From the NCBI RefSeq assembly GCF_000243275.1, contig NZ_CM001437.1:2673812-2737811 (forward strand): a stretch of DNA of 64,000 bases. Reading direction: 5' to 3'. The stretch comes from Myroides odoratus DSM 2801. GTDB taxonomy: Bacteria; Bacteroidota; Bacteroidia; Flavobacteriales; Flavobacteriaceae. This document shows positions 52,386 to 60,758 of this stretch, one piece after another (the stretch's first letter is position 1; each line of letters opens with the position of its first letter). The translations under genes and the position numbers were made by a program. Under the pieces are notes generated by a model that ran no database searches, had not been told where the DNA came from, and saw only the letters and a program-made list of their open reading frames with translations.

Positions 52386-53015
52386 ATGGCTAAAGGTAAA
52401 ATGAAAAAGAAGAGTATGAGCGTAGATATGACCGCGATGTGCGACGTGTCATTCTTACTCTTAACATTCTTCGTATTAACATCGACAGCAAAGCTTCCGG
52501 AGCCATTACCAGTAGATACACCCAATTCAACCGTTCAAACGAAATTGCCAGAAAGTAACTTAGCAACAGTTACAATTGGAGGAGAACCAGGTGAAGAAAA
52601 GGTTTTCTTCGGAGTTTTAGGTAAAGAAGATCGTATTGCTACGCTTGAAAAAATGGGTAGTCGTTATCAGATTGAGTTTAATGATCAAGAAAAAGAGGTA
52701 TTTGCTTATACTGAAGGTATCGGAACTCCTATTAACGAATTGAAGAAGTTTTTAAATCTACCTGCAGACGTTAGAAATAAAATTGGAGCTGACCAACCTG
52801 GTATTCCAACTGACTCTGTGAACAATCAATTAAAAGATTGGGTAGAGATGGCACGTATAGTTGCAAAAGAGAGAAATAACAAAGTGTTAGACGTTGCAAT
52901 TAAGGGAGATGCTGAGGCAAACTACCCTGCAGTGAAAAACGTGATTGATATCTTACAAGCACAACGTGTAAATAAATTCTTCTTAGTTACAGGACTTAGA
53001 AACGAAGATTTTTAA
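52386..53015 (+). CDS. exbD: ExbD-type biopolymer transport protein, first copy
   Basis: Bitopic protein with a short cytoplasmic start, one helix and a periplasmic domain. The proton-carrying aspartate is kept in the membrane segment DMTAMCDVSFLLLTFFVLTS (residue D21). The periplasmic part is longer (209 residues in all) than in proteobacterial ExbD, a feature of Bacteroidota. Two different ExbD copies in tandem are usual in this group and may form a heteromeric stator. It follows exbB by 60 bases. Confidence 0.93.
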   Translation: MAKGKMKKKSMSVDMTAMCDVSFLLLTFFVLTSTAKLPEPLPVDTPNSTVQTKLPESNLATVTIGGEPGEEKVFFGVLGKEDRIATLEKMGSRYQIEFNDQEKEVFAYTEGIGTPINELKKFLNLPADVRNKIGADQPGIPTDSVNNQLKDWVEMARIVAKERNNKVLDVAIKGDAEANYPAVKNVIDILQAQRVNKFFLVTGLRNEDF

Positions 53016-53037
53016 TCATTAAAAAATTAAACTGTAA

Positions 53038-53583
53038 ATGGCTGAATTAAATACAGGCGGCGGAGGCAATAAGGACAAAAAAGTAAGAAGTAAGAAACAA
53101 AATGCCGGAGTAGATTTAACTGCGATGGTGGATTTAGCGTTCTTATTGATTACGTTCTTTATGTTGACCACATCTATGAATAAGCCTCAGTCTATGAATC
53201 TTGCGATGCCGGATAAAGAAGCTCCGGAAGATGAGCCAGATACAAAGACCAAGGTAGATGAGAACCGCACAATGACCATATTAATTGGCGGGGACAATAA
53301 AGTGAAATGGTATATGGGTATGGTTAACAACCCATTAGAAGGACCAACAGATCAAACGTATGGTAAAGCAGGTATTCGTCAAGTATTGTTAGAGAAAGAC
53401 AAAGCAGCTTTAGCCTATTCTGGGAAACCAGATCAAGGTTTGATCGTGATCATTAGAGCAAGTGAAAAAGCTACATATCGCAACTTAGTTGATATTTTAG
53501 ATGAGATGGCTATCTCAGGTATTAAATCATATGCATTAGTAGATATCACGCCTGAAGATCTTGAAATATTAGGTGAGAAGTAG
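53038..53583 (+). CDS. exbD: ExbD-type biopolymer transport protein, second copy
   Basis: A second, diverged ExbD of 181 residues. The membrane segment VDLTAMVDLAFLLITFFMLT retains the essential aspartate, preceded by a basic stretch (KKVRSKKQNAG). The periplasmic domain ends SGIKSYALVDITPEDLEILG, similar in layout to the first copy. It lies 22 bases after the first copy and 26 before tonB. Confidence 0.93.
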   Translation: MAELNTGGGGNKDKKVRSKKQNAGVDLTAMVDLAFLLITFFMLTTSMNKPQSMNLAMPDKEAPEDEPDTKTKVDENRTMTILIGGDNKVKWYMGMVNNPLEGPTDQTYGKAGIRQVLLEKDKAALAYSGKPDQGLIVIIRASEKATYRNLVDILDEMAISGIKSYALVDITPEDLEILGEK

Positions 53584-53609
53584 TTAACGTTCTGAGAAAT
53601 TAAGAAATT

Positions 53610-54464
53610 ATGTCAAAATTAAATATCTTTAAAAAGGATTGGGTTGATATTATCTTCGAAGGACGTAACAAGTCTTACGGAGCATATCAATTGAGATCTG
53701 AAAACCCAAAAGTAACAACTGTAGCATTGTTCTCAGGAATTGCTTTGTTCGGTTTAGCATTGGTTTCACCAATGTTAATCGATATGGCAAAGGGTACTTT
53801 TGGAAATAATAAGGTGGATAAGTTGGATAAGGTTATCGAAATGGAAAATTTAAATTTACCAGATAACACACCACCCCCTCCACCACCACCACCAGAGGAT
53901 GTACCACCACCTCCACCACCTCCACCAGCAGATGAGGTTAAATCAATAAACGATACGAAAAAGTTTACTGAACCTGAAATTGCTAAAAAAGAGGAAGTGA
54001 AAGAAGAAATCGCTAAACAAGATGACTTCAAAGAAGCAGAGGTAGGTAAAAAAGACCTTAAAGGTGATAAGGATAAAGGAGAAATCAAAATCACTGAGAA
54101 AACAGGAGAAGCGGACAAAGGAACAGGTTCAGGTGGAGACGGAGATGGAAACGAAGTTTTCATTGCTGTACAAGTACCAGCTGAATATCCTGGAGGTATG
54201 CAAGCGTTTAATAAACAATTTATTCAACGTTTTAGAACTCCAGACATCGATTCAGGTGTGAAATCTATCCGTGTTATCGTTATGTTTATCGTTGAGAAAG
54301 ACGGTTCTTTAACTGATATCAAAGTTGTACGTGACCCAGGTTACGGAGCTGGAAAAGAAGCAGTACGTGTGTTATCTAACATGCCGAAGTGGAAACCAGC
54401 AGTACAAAATGGAAAAACAGTTCGATCACAGTTTACATTACCTATTACAATTCAAGTTCAATAG
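53610..54464 (+). CDS. tonB: Energy transducer TonB
   Basis: Spans the periplasm to drive TonB-dependent outer-membrane receptors. The 284 residues show a cytoplasmic start (DWVDIIFEGRNKSYGAYQLR), one helix at about 35-57, two proline blocks (residues about 90-98 and 103-110) separated by an EDV turn, a Lys/Glu-rich linker, and the C-terminal TonB domain (VQVPAEYPGGMQAFNKQFIQ, VMFIVEKDGSLTDIKVVRDP, MPKWKPAVQNGKTVRSQFTL). The proline-coding DNA is a CCA/CCT-repeat-like tract that could slip. The next small gene starts 2 bases after the stop. Confidence 0.96.
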   Translation: MSKLNIFKKDWVDIIFEGRNKSYGAYQLRSENPKVTTVALFSGIALFGLALVSPMLIDMAKGTFGNNKVDKLDKVIEMENLNLPDNTPPPPPPPPEDVPPPPPPPPADEVKSINDTKKFTEPEIAKKEEVKEEIAKQDDFKEAEVGKKDLKGDKDKGEIKITEKTGEADKGTGSGGDGDGNEVFIAVQVPAEYPGGMQAFNKQFIQRFRTPDIDSGVKSIRVIVMFIVEKDGSLTDIKVVRDPGYGAGKEAVRVLSNMPKWKPAVQNGKTVRSQFTLPITIQVQ

Positions 54465-54466
54465 TA

Positions 54467-54694
54467 ATGTTTAACAATAAATTCAAACAAAAATCGCTAA
54501 TACAGCGATTTTTGTTCTTTTTTGGACTATTGTTTTTTCTTCTTTATTTGTTTTGTGGGATTGCACTTATCGTTAGTAAGTCATTGCCCTTTCAAATGGA
54601 AGACAATCACCGAATCTTATTCGGTGTAGTATTAATAGTCTATGGGTTTTTTAGATTCTACCGTTTGTGGAATACTAATATGGGAAAAGATTAA
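54467..54694 (+). CDS. Small membrane protein after tonB
   Basis: A 75-residue protein starting at ATG 54467: basic N-terminus (FNNKFKQKSLIQR), two hydrophobic helices (FLFFFGLLFFLLYLFCGIAL and ILFGVVLIVYGFFRFY) and a short polar end (RLWNTNMGKD). No family was recognised. Its start is 2 bases after the tonB stop and a terminator follows at once, so it is the last gene of the Exb/Ton operon and perhaps an accessory subunit. A longer frame from 54389 overlaps tonB and is rejected. Confidence 0.7.
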   Translation: MFNNKFKQKSLIQRFLFFFGLLFFLLYLFCGIALIVSKSLPFQMEDNHRILFGVVLIVYGFFRFYRLWNTNMGKD

Positions 54695-54695
54695 A

Positions 54696-54726
54696 GAAGC
54701 TCCGAGATATTCGGAGCTTTTTTTTA
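54696..54726 (+). terminator. Terminator of the exb-tonB operon
   Basis: AAGCTCCGA, loop GATAT, TCGGAGCTT and eight T, 2 bases after the small membrane gene. Confidence 0.87.
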
Positions 54727-54822
54727 TTCCTAGTTTTTATGTTAAAAACAACTTTTATTTTTTCCTTCTTACAAAGAATATCTATCTTAGACGAAAGAAA
54801 ATGAGCAAACTAAGTTTTGCTC

Positions 54823-54830
54823 TAAATTTG
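54823..54830 (+). promoter_or_regulatory. -7 promoter element for the PstS-like gene
   Basis: TAAATTTG, a perfect TAnnTTTG, 6 bases before ATG 54837. It lies inside the longer open frame and supports the later start. Confidence 0.6.
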
Positions 54831-54836
54831 TTTTAT

Positions 54837-55790
54837 ATGATTCAAAGAAGAAGCGCTGCTAGAATTGGAATTTTAGTTGGTGTTTTAGCAACAACGAGTT
54901 TATTCTTTCAATGTAAAGATAAAAACACAACGACTGCTGATACAGATACAGAAGTAGTTTCTCAAGAAGAAACTTTATTAAGCGGCACACTAACCATGGG
55001 AGTAGACGAATCTGTTTTTCCAATCGTTGAAGATGTGGCTATTCTTTTTGAAAATGAATATAAAAGAGCCAAATTAAATCTACTGCCTAAATCAGAACGC
55101 GAGGTATTGAACTTGTTGTTCTCTGATTCTATTCGCGTGGCGGTTTTGCCGCGTTTGATGACAGAGCAAGAGGTGGAACATTACAAAGGAGTAGTGGCAC
55201 CAAAGCAAACGCATTTTGCAAGTGATGCAATTGTTTTTGTAACAAGTAAAACGGCTACAGATTCTATTGTTGACTATACTGCTATCTTAAAGCAATTGGA
55301 ACAAGGTCGCGTGAAAGAAGGCGATTCATTCCTTGTGTTTGATAATTACAATTCAAGCGTTTCTGCCGCATTTAGAAAAGCGACAGGATTTGATTCCTTT
55401 CCTAAAGATTATGCTTATTTCTTGAATACAACAGAAGAAGTGATTGACTATGTGGTTAAGAATCCTAAAGCAATTGGGGTAATTGGCTTGAATTGGTTGA
55501 CACAACCTAATGAAGCGATTCAAAAGCATATTGATGCTGTTAAAGTATTAGCAGTAAAGAATGATGCAGATAAACAATACTACAAACCAAGTCAAAATAA
55601 TATTGCGGAAGGTACGTATCCTTTAATCCGCAAACTATATGTATGGGATATGCAAGGTAAAAATGGTCTTGGTACCGGATTTGCTTCGTATATTGCTGGA
55701 TATAAAGGACAGCGCATTGTATTAAAATCGGGATTATTTCCTTTTAATACACCACCAAGAGAAATTGTAGTGACCAAGGAAATTAAATAA
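54837..55790 (+). CDS. PstS-like periplasmic binding lipoprotein
   Basis: From the start at 54837 the protein has 317 residues: a signal peptide ending in the lipobox LFFQC, a Thr/Glu linker and a PstS-like substrate-binding domain (LSGTLTMGVDESVFPIVEDV, ASDAIVFVTSKTATDSIVDY, NSSVSAAFRKATGFDSFP, YPLIRKLYVWDMQGKNGLGT). Such domains bind phosphate or related oxyanions, but no pst permease genes are near. Placement behind the Ton operon and before the TPR gene (36 bases) suggests a role in envelope uptake. The open frame extends upstream to 54642, through a terminator and promoter, and is not used. Confidence 0.83.
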   Translation: MIQRRSAARIGILVGVLATTSLFFQCKDKNTTTADTDTEVVSQEETLLSGTLTMGVDESVFPIVEDVAILFENEYKRAKLNLLPKSEREVLNLLFSDSIRVAVLPRLMTEQEVEHYKGVVAPKQTHFASDAIVFVTSKTATDSIVDYTAILKQLEQGRVKEGDSFLVFDNYNSSVSAAFRKATGFDSFPKDYAYFLNTTEEVIDYVVKNPKAIGVIGLNWLTQPNEAIQKHIDAVKVLAVKNDADKQYYKPSQNNIAEGTYPLIRKLYVWDMQGKNGLGTGFASYIAGYKGQRIVLKSGLFPFNTPPREIVVTKEIK

Positions 55791-55826
55791 TAAAACCACA
55801 TACTTATAAAACAATAACGATATATT

Positions 55827-57509
55827 ATGAATAAAAAGTATTCTATTTCATTGTTAGCTTTAGCTTTAAGTAGTTCTTTTGCTTTTGCTCAAAGTATTAA
55901 TGAAGCAAAAACGGCTATCAATGCAGAACAATTCGATAAAGCGAAAGAGATTTTAAAAGATTTAATTGGGAAGAAACCAGCTGATGGGGTTAATTACTTC
56001 TATTTAGGAGATGTATTTTTAAAAGAAGATCAATCAGATTCAGCACGTTATTATTTTGATCAAGGACTTTTAGCTAAAACAAAAGGTTCATTAAACTATA
56101 TTGGTTTAGGTCAAATTGAGTTAGACAATAATCGTTCTGCTGAAGCAGTAGCTAATTTCAAAAAAGCAGAAAAAGATATCAAGAAGAAAGATTACAATGA
56201 GCAATTGTTAGTTGCAGCAGCTTATTTGAATTCTAAAATGCCAAATGCAAAAGAAGCACAGACAATTGCTGCTGATGTAGTTGCAAAAGATTATAGCAAC
56301 CCAATGGGACACTTGCTTTTAGGTCGTGCATTCTTAGAGCAAAAGAATTTAAATGACGCTTTCGCATCTTTCAGAAATGCCTATGATTTAGACAATACTT
56401 TAGTAGAGGCTAAATTGCAAATGGCGATGATTACAAAGCGCGCAAGAGCGTATGCGGATGCAATTAAAGCTTGTGAGGAAATCTTAGCTACAACGCCAGG
56501 TTATGCACCAGCATATAGAGAAATTGCTGAAATTTCATATATGTGGTCAAAAGCAAATGCACCAAGAGAGAAAGAATTAATTGCTCAAGCAGGAGAGAAT
56601 TATAAAAAGTTCATCAAAGCAACAGATAATTCAATTGATTCTCAAATGAGATATGCTGATTTCTTAGTGAAGACAGAGAACTATCCTGAACTAGAAAGAG
56701 TAGCAACTCAAATGAAAGACATTAAAGGTGTAAATCCACGTATCCACAGATATTTAGGGTATGCAGCTTATGAAAACAAAAATTACCAAGTAAGCGTTGA
56801 TGCTTTAGATAAGTTCTTAAAAGTATACTTGAAAGAGTCAAAAAGCTTAAATGCAATTGGTAGAGATTATATGTATTTAGGTTTGTCTGAAATCGGATTG
56901 TCAAACGATGGAGAGAATAAAGAATTATACAACAAAGGATTGAACCATTTGAAAGATGCAATCAATGTTGAAATTGCAATTGCAGGTGAATTCAATCGTT
57001 ATGGTTTAGATTTATTTAGAGCTAAAAAATACCAAAATGTAATTGATATTTTGAGTATTTCTGCTGACGTTAAAGAGTCATCAGGGTATATCTACGATAA
57101 CTACTATGTTGGATATTCTTACTATTTATTGGGATCAACAGAGCGTCCAGATAGTGAAGACTTATTGAAAAAAGCAGATGAGTATTTAGCTAAAACAATC
57201 GAAGCTTCTCCTTTAACACAAGAAGCTTATTTCTATAGAGCTCGTGCGAATCGCTATATTGATCATGTAGATGCGTATGATAGAATGTTTGAATCATACC
57301 AAGGGTTCTTGAAAGTATTAGGAGAGAAGAATGAATTGAAAGATGCCGCAAACAAAGAACAAGTAATTGAGGCACATACTTCAATTGCGACGTATTATGC
57401 GAATAAAAACAGAAATGCAGAAGCAGTAGAAGAATTCAAAAAAGTATTAAATTTAGATCCTACGAATAGTTTTGCTAAAAAAACAATAGAAGCAATCAAT
57501 AAAGGATAA
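55827..57509 (+). CDS. Exported tetratricopeptide-repeat protein
   Basis: A 560-residue protein with a signal peptide (NKKYSISLLALALSSSFAFAQ) followed by repeated helix pairs of the TPR type, e.g. FYLGDVFLKEDQSDSARYYF, IGLGQIELDNNRSAEAVANF, HLLLGRAFLEQKNLNDAFAS and a final AEAVEEFKKVLNLDPTNSFA. TPR arrays are protein-protein scaffolds; the partner is unknown. It is cotranscribed with the PstS-like gene by position and closes with a strong terminator. Confidence 0.9.
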   Translation: MNKKYSISLLALALSSSFAFAQSINEAKTAINAEQFDKAKEILKDLIGKKPADGVNYFYLGDVFLKEDQSDSARYYFDQGLLAKTKGSLNYIGLGQIELDNNRSAEAVANFKKAEKDIKKKDYNEQLLVAAAYLNSKMPNAKEAQTIAADVVAKDYSNPMGHLLLGRAFLEQKNLNDAFASFRNAYDLDNTLVEAKLQMAMITKRARAYADAIKACEEILATTPGYAPAYREIAEISYMWSKANAPREKELIAQAGENYKKFIKATDNSIDSQMRYADFLVKTENYPELERVATQMKDIKGVNPRIHRYLGYAAYENKNYQVSVDALDKFLKVYLKESKSLNAIGRDYMYLGLSEIGLSNDGENKELYNKGLNHLKDAINVEIAIAGEFNRYGLDLFRAKKYQNVIDILSISADVKESSGYIYDNYYVGYSYYLLGSTERPDSEDLLKKADEYLAKTIEASPLTQEAYFYRARANRYIDHVDAYDRMFESYQGFLKVLGEKNELKDAANKEQVIEAHTSIATYYANKNRNAEAVEEFKKVLNLDPTNSFAKKTIEAINKG

Positions 57510-57528
57510 GGAATTATAATAAAGAAGT

Positions 57529-57569
57529 AAAAGGCTGAATATCTATAGGTATTCAGCCTTTTTTTTGTG
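57529..57569 (+). terminator. Terminator of the PstS-like/TPR operon
   Basis: AAGGCTGAATA, loop of 8, TATTCAGCCTT and eight T: 11-bp perfect stem. Confidence 0.9.
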
Positions 57570-57599
57570 TTATTTCTATTGTTATTTTCTTAATCCTAC

Positions 57600-57607
57600 T
57601 ATATTTG
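57600..57607 (+). promoter_or_regulatory. -7 promoter element abutting the glycosyltransferase start
   Basis: TATATTTG, a perfect TAnnTTTG, ends 4 bases before the ATG at 57612; the transcript would be nearly leaderless. Confidence 0.55.
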
Positions 57608-57611
57608 CCGG

Positions 57612-58781
57612 ATGCAATTATCTATAATTATTTTAAACTATAATGTTCGGTACTTTTTAGAGCAATGTATTAAATCCGTGCAATCCGCGATCGAAGGGAT
57701 TGAGGCGGAAATTATAGTAGTTGATAATAATTCGCAAGACGATAGTGCGGAGATGATGCAAGCCTTGTTTCCAGAGATGCTCTATTTAGCGAATAAGGAG
57801 AATCTCGGTTTTCCCAAAGGCAATAATATTGGAGTAAAACACGCAAAGGGAAAATACATTTGTATACTCAATCCCGATACAGTTGTAGCAGAAGATACCT
57901 TTCATCAATTGATTGCTCTTTTTGAGCGCAAAGAAAAGCTAGGTATTGTGGGGTGTCGATTGATTGATGGTCGGGGAAAATTTCTACCCGAATCTAAAAG
58001 AGGAATTCCAACCTATTGGCGTTCTTTGATGAAGGTTACAGGGTTTTATAAACTATTTCCTTCTCGATCTTTTACAAATGGATATTATGCCTCTCATTTA
58101 CCTCAACATCAAAATGGAACGGTAGAGATATTAGTTGGCGCGTTTATGTTTATGACTCGTGCTTTATACGAAGAATTAGGCGGTTTTGACGAACGATTTT
58201 TTATGTATGTAGAAGATACCGATTTATCCTATTCTAGTTTAAAATTGGGGTATGAAAACTATTATTTAGCGGATACGGCAGTTATTCACTACAAAGGAGA
58301 AAGCACCAATAAAGATATTGAATACGTCAAGCGATTTCATCACGGAACACAGATTTTTTATGAAAAGCACTTTCGAAAATCTTACGTTTTTGAAGTAATG
58401 ATGCGCATGGTTACCTTGACATTTTTGTTTGCCAAACAAAAAAAGAAAAGTCCCGTATTAGATGTTGTTGCAGCAACTTGGGTAATCAGTCAAAGTAAAA
58501 CGTTGAAACAGCAAATTGAAACAGCGTTACAAAAGACTATTTACCAATTCGACAACCTAGATCAACTGCAAGAAAAGGTGGATCAAATAGGTGAAAGGAA
58601 TGGAGATTTAATAGAAATTATCTTTGATGGGGATTATTTAACTAATAAAGAGATCATTACCTTTATGCGTGAAAATTATAGATCAGAAATAATTTATAAA
58701 ATTAAACCTGTGAATTCTTTGTTTTTGATTGGTAGTAATGATAGTAATAGTAAAGGATCCGTGATAATTTTAGAAGAATGA
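57612..58781 (+). CDS. Family 2 glycosyltransferase
   Basis: A 389-residue GT-A fold enzyme that adds a sugar from a nucleotide donor. The N-terminal half carries LSIIILNYNVRYFLEQCIKS, IIVVDNNSQDDSAEMMQALF, NLGFPKGNNIGVKHAKGKYI and the metal-binding NPDT near residue 95. The catalytic VGAFMFMTRALYEELGGFDE and FFMYVEDTDLSYSSLKLG (ED motif) follow, typical of rhamnosyl- or similar transferases. The region after residue 270 is a less conserved tail. No polysaccharide cluster surrounds it, so the acceptor is unknown. Confidence 0.92.
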   Translation: MQLSIIILNYNVRYFLEQCIKSVQSAIEGIEAEIIVVDNNSQDDSAEMMQALFPEMLYLANKENLGFPKGNNIGVKHAKGKYICILNPDTVVAEDTFHQLIALFERKEKLGIVGCRLIDGRGKFLPESKRGIPTYWRSLMKVTGFYKLFPSRSFTNGYYASHLPQHQNGTVEILVGAFMFMTRALYEELGGFDERFFMYVEDTDLSYSSLKLGYENYYLADTAVIHYKGESTNKDIEYVKRFHHGTQIFYEKHFRKSYVFEVMMRMVTLTFLFAKQKKKSPVLDVVAATWVISQSKTLKQQIETALQKTIYQFDNLDQLQEKVDQIGERNGDLIEIIFDGDYLTNKEIITFMRENYRSEIIYKIKPVNSLFLIGSNDSNSKGSVIILEE

Positions 58782-58819
58782 TAATTTTATCTTTACGTGG
58801 AAAAAGTCCGAAATATTAT

Positions 58820-58827
58820 TAAATTTG
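58820..58827 (+). promoter_or_regulatory. -7 promoter element for the E2 gene
   Basis: TAAATTTG, a perfect TAnnTTTG, 37 bases before the ATG at 58865. Confidence 0.62.
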
Positions 58828-58864
58828 TAATCTGAATTAAGAAACACAACCTTAGGTTATAAAT

Positions 58865-60169
58865 ATGGCAAAGTTCGAATTGAAATTACCCAAAATGGGA
58901 GAAAGTGTTGCGGAAGCAACCATTACAAACTGGTTGAAGAATGTAGGGGATCGCATTGAGGCTGATGAGACAGTATTAGAAATCGCAACGGATAAAGTTG
59001 ACAGTGAAGTTCCATCAGAAGTAGAGGGAACTTTGGTTGAAATATTATTTCAAGTAGACGATGTTGTTCAAGTAGGACAAACTATCGCTATCATTGAAAC
59101 TGAAGGAGGAGAAGTTGCTTCAACTCCAGCTGCTACATCAACTCCAACAGTGGCAGCCGTAGAACAAACAGTAAATGTAGCACAAGAAGCTGCTGCACCA
59201 GTAGATTTTTCAGCTTCTGAAAAATTCTTTTCACCTTTAGTTAAAAACATCGCAAAAGAAGAGGGAATCTCTTTAAGTGAGTTGGAAGCTATCCAAGGAA
59301 CAGGAAAAGAAGGAAGAGTAACGAAAAATGATATTTTAGCTTATGTTGAACAAAGAGGTTCTCAACCACAAGCGGCAGCTCCAGTAGCTAAAGCAGAGGT
59401 TGCTAAACCTACAGCTGCACCAGCGGCTGCAGCTAAAGCAGTACCTGTTTCTGTAAATGGAGGAGACGAAATTGTTGAAATGGATCGTATGCGTAAACTG
59501 ATTTCAGGTTACATGGTACAATCGGTTCAGACTTCTGCTCACGTACAATCATTTATCGAAGTAGACGTTACGAATATCGTAAAATGGAGAGATAAAGTAA
59601 AAGGAGCTTTTGAAAAGAGAGAAGGTGAAAAATTAACATTCACACCAATTTTCATGGAAGCTGTTGCTAAAGCATTAAAAGATTTCCCAGGAATGAATAT
59701 TTCTGTTGATGGTGATTTCATCATCAAGAAAAAGAATATCAACTTAGGAATGGCTGCTGCATTACCAAACGGAAACTTAATTGTACCTGTAATTAAAAAT
59801 GCAGATCAATTGAATTTAGTAGGAATGGCTAAAGCGGTTAATGACTTAGGAAACCGTGCGAAAGCTGGGAAATTAAAACCAGACGATACACAAGGAGGAA
59901 CGTATACAGTTACAAACGTGGGTACTTTTGGTAGTGTATTTGGTACGCCAATCATCAATCAACCACAAGTAGGTATTTTAGCTTTAGGAGCTATTCGCAA
60001 AGTACCTGCAGTTATTGAAACACCAGAAGGAGACTTCATCGGTATTCGTCAAAAAATGTTCTTATCACACAGTTATGATCACCGTGTAGTAGATGGGGCA
60101 TTAGGAGGTTCTTTTGTTAAGCGTGTAGCTGACATTTTAGAAGCTTGGGATATCAACAGAGAAATATAA
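58865..60169 (+). CDS. Dihydrolipoamide acyltransferase (E2) of a 2-oxo-acid dehydrogenase complex
   Basis: Core subunit that moves acyl groups from E1 to CoA. Domains in order: one lipoyl domain (residues 2-78, lipoylated lysine K44 in EIATDKVDSEV), an Ala/Pro/Thr-rich linker, a peripheral subunit-binding domain (about 118-155, LVKNIAKEEGISLSELEAIQ), a second Ala/Pro linker, and the catalytic domain to the end with SYDHRVVDGALGG (histidine near 406). The single lipoyl domain and general sequence fit the branched-chain (BkdC) or 2-oxoglutarate (SucB) types rather than PdhC. No E1 or E3 gene is adjacent, so the substrate is left open. Confidence 0.93.
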   Translation: MAKFELKLPKMGESVAEATITNWLKNVGDRIEADETVLEIATDKVDSEVPSEVEGTLVEILFQVDDVVQVGQTIAIIETEGGEVASTPAATSTPTVAAVEQTVNVAQEAAAPVDFSASEKFFSPLVKNIAKEEGISLSELEAIQGTGKEGRVTKNDILAYVEQRGSQPQAAAPVAKAEVAKPTAAPAAAAKAVPVSVNGGDEIVEMDRMRKLISGYMVQSVQTSAHVQSFIEVDVTNIVKWRDKVKGAFEKREGEKLTFTPIFMEAVAKALKDFPGMNISVDGDFIIKKKNINLGMAAALPNGNLIVPVIKNADQLNLVGMAKAVNDLGNRAKAGKLKPDDTQGGTYTVTNVGTFGSVFGTPIINQPQVGILALGAIRKVPAVIETPEGDFIGIRQKMFLSHSYDHRVVDGALGGSFVKRVADILEAWDINREI

Positions 60170-60186
60170 TCTATCCTATATAGAGC

Positions 60187-60219
60187 AAAAAGGCTTGTCG
60201 AAAGACAAGCCTTTTTTTA
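60187..60219 (+). terminator. Terminator of the E2 gene, left member of a mirror-image pair
   Basis: AAAAAGGCTTGTC, loop GAAA, GACAAGCCTTTTTTT. Its reverse complement recurs at 61319-61350. Confidence 0.9.
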
Positions 60220-60324
60220 TGGAATAAACCTTGAGGGCAGAAATTTGAGATGAGAAATATCTTTCGAAGTGATGTATTACTTAATAAATGTTAAAATTAG
60301 TTTTTTTAAGATTGTAATATTCTT

Positions 60325-60332
60325 TATTTTTG
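60325..60332 (+). promoter_or_regulatory. -7 promoter element for the four-helix membrane protein gene
   Basis: TATTTTTG, a perfect TAnnTTTG, 21 bases before the GTG at 60354. Confidence 0.55.
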
Positions 60333-60353
60333 ATTTTAATTGATATAAAATAA

Positions 60354-60740
60354 GTGAATTTGGATAAGATAAAGTCAATCAGTAAGACAGGCTTCTGGTT
60401 TGTTTTTTTACCCTTGTTGTTGGGGAGTTTGATTTATGTTATGGCTAGAGATTCATCGATTTATTTTTTACAGTTCCTTCCAATCAAGTGGAATAAAATT
60501 GAATTGCCCTATTGGGTGCAGTATCATCTACCAGATGGTTTATGGGCTTTTGCCTTTTCTTCGCTTGTAGCGCTTGTATGGGAAGATGTTCGCTCAACGG
60601 GATATTATGTTTGGTTGGGGGTATTGGTGGCTGTATCGATTGGTTTAGAGGTTTTTTATGGCACATTCGATTGGTATGACCTTGTGTTTATTTTGGTTGG
60701 AATAGGAGGAGCTTATTGGATTTTTAAAAGAAAGAAATAG
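60354..60740 (+). CDS. Four-helix membrane protein, non-ATG start
   Basis: A 128-residue integral membrane protein with hydrophobic segments at about residues 14-32, 63-78, 87-104 and 110-124, and a C-terminal KRKK. The pattern of four helices with LPDGLWAFAFSSLVALVW recalls small VanZ-like proteins, but no firm family was recognised. No ATG is available at the N-terminus: the frame opens at GTG 60354 or TTG 60360 (giving MDKIKSISKTGFW). The next gene follows after 18 bases. Both lie between mirror-image terminators. Confidence 0.72.
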   Translation: MNLDKIKSISKTGFWFVFLPLLLGSLIYVMARDSSIYFLQFLPIKWNKIELPYWVQYHLPDGLWAFAFSSLVALVWEDVRSTGYYVWLGVLVAVSIGLEVFYGTFDWYDLVFILVGIGGAYWIFKRKK

Positions 60741-60758
60741 AAATTAATATCTAGATAT

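Noticed and set aside
53868..53930. CCA/CCT-rich tract as a possible microsatellite or phase-variable site
   Set aside because: It encodes the normal TonB proline linker and is interrupted by EDV codons; slippage is conceivable but not supported.
53687..54163. Minus-strand 158-codon frame opposite tonB
   Set aside because: It is the complement of the proline-rich and Lys/Glu-rich tonB sequence, giving Gly- and Ser-runs with no domain sense.
54642..54836. N-terminal extension of the PstS-like protein
   Set aside because: It crosses the exb-tonB terminator and a perfect -7 box, overlaps another gene, and lacks signal-peptide sense; the lipoprotein signal begins at 54837.
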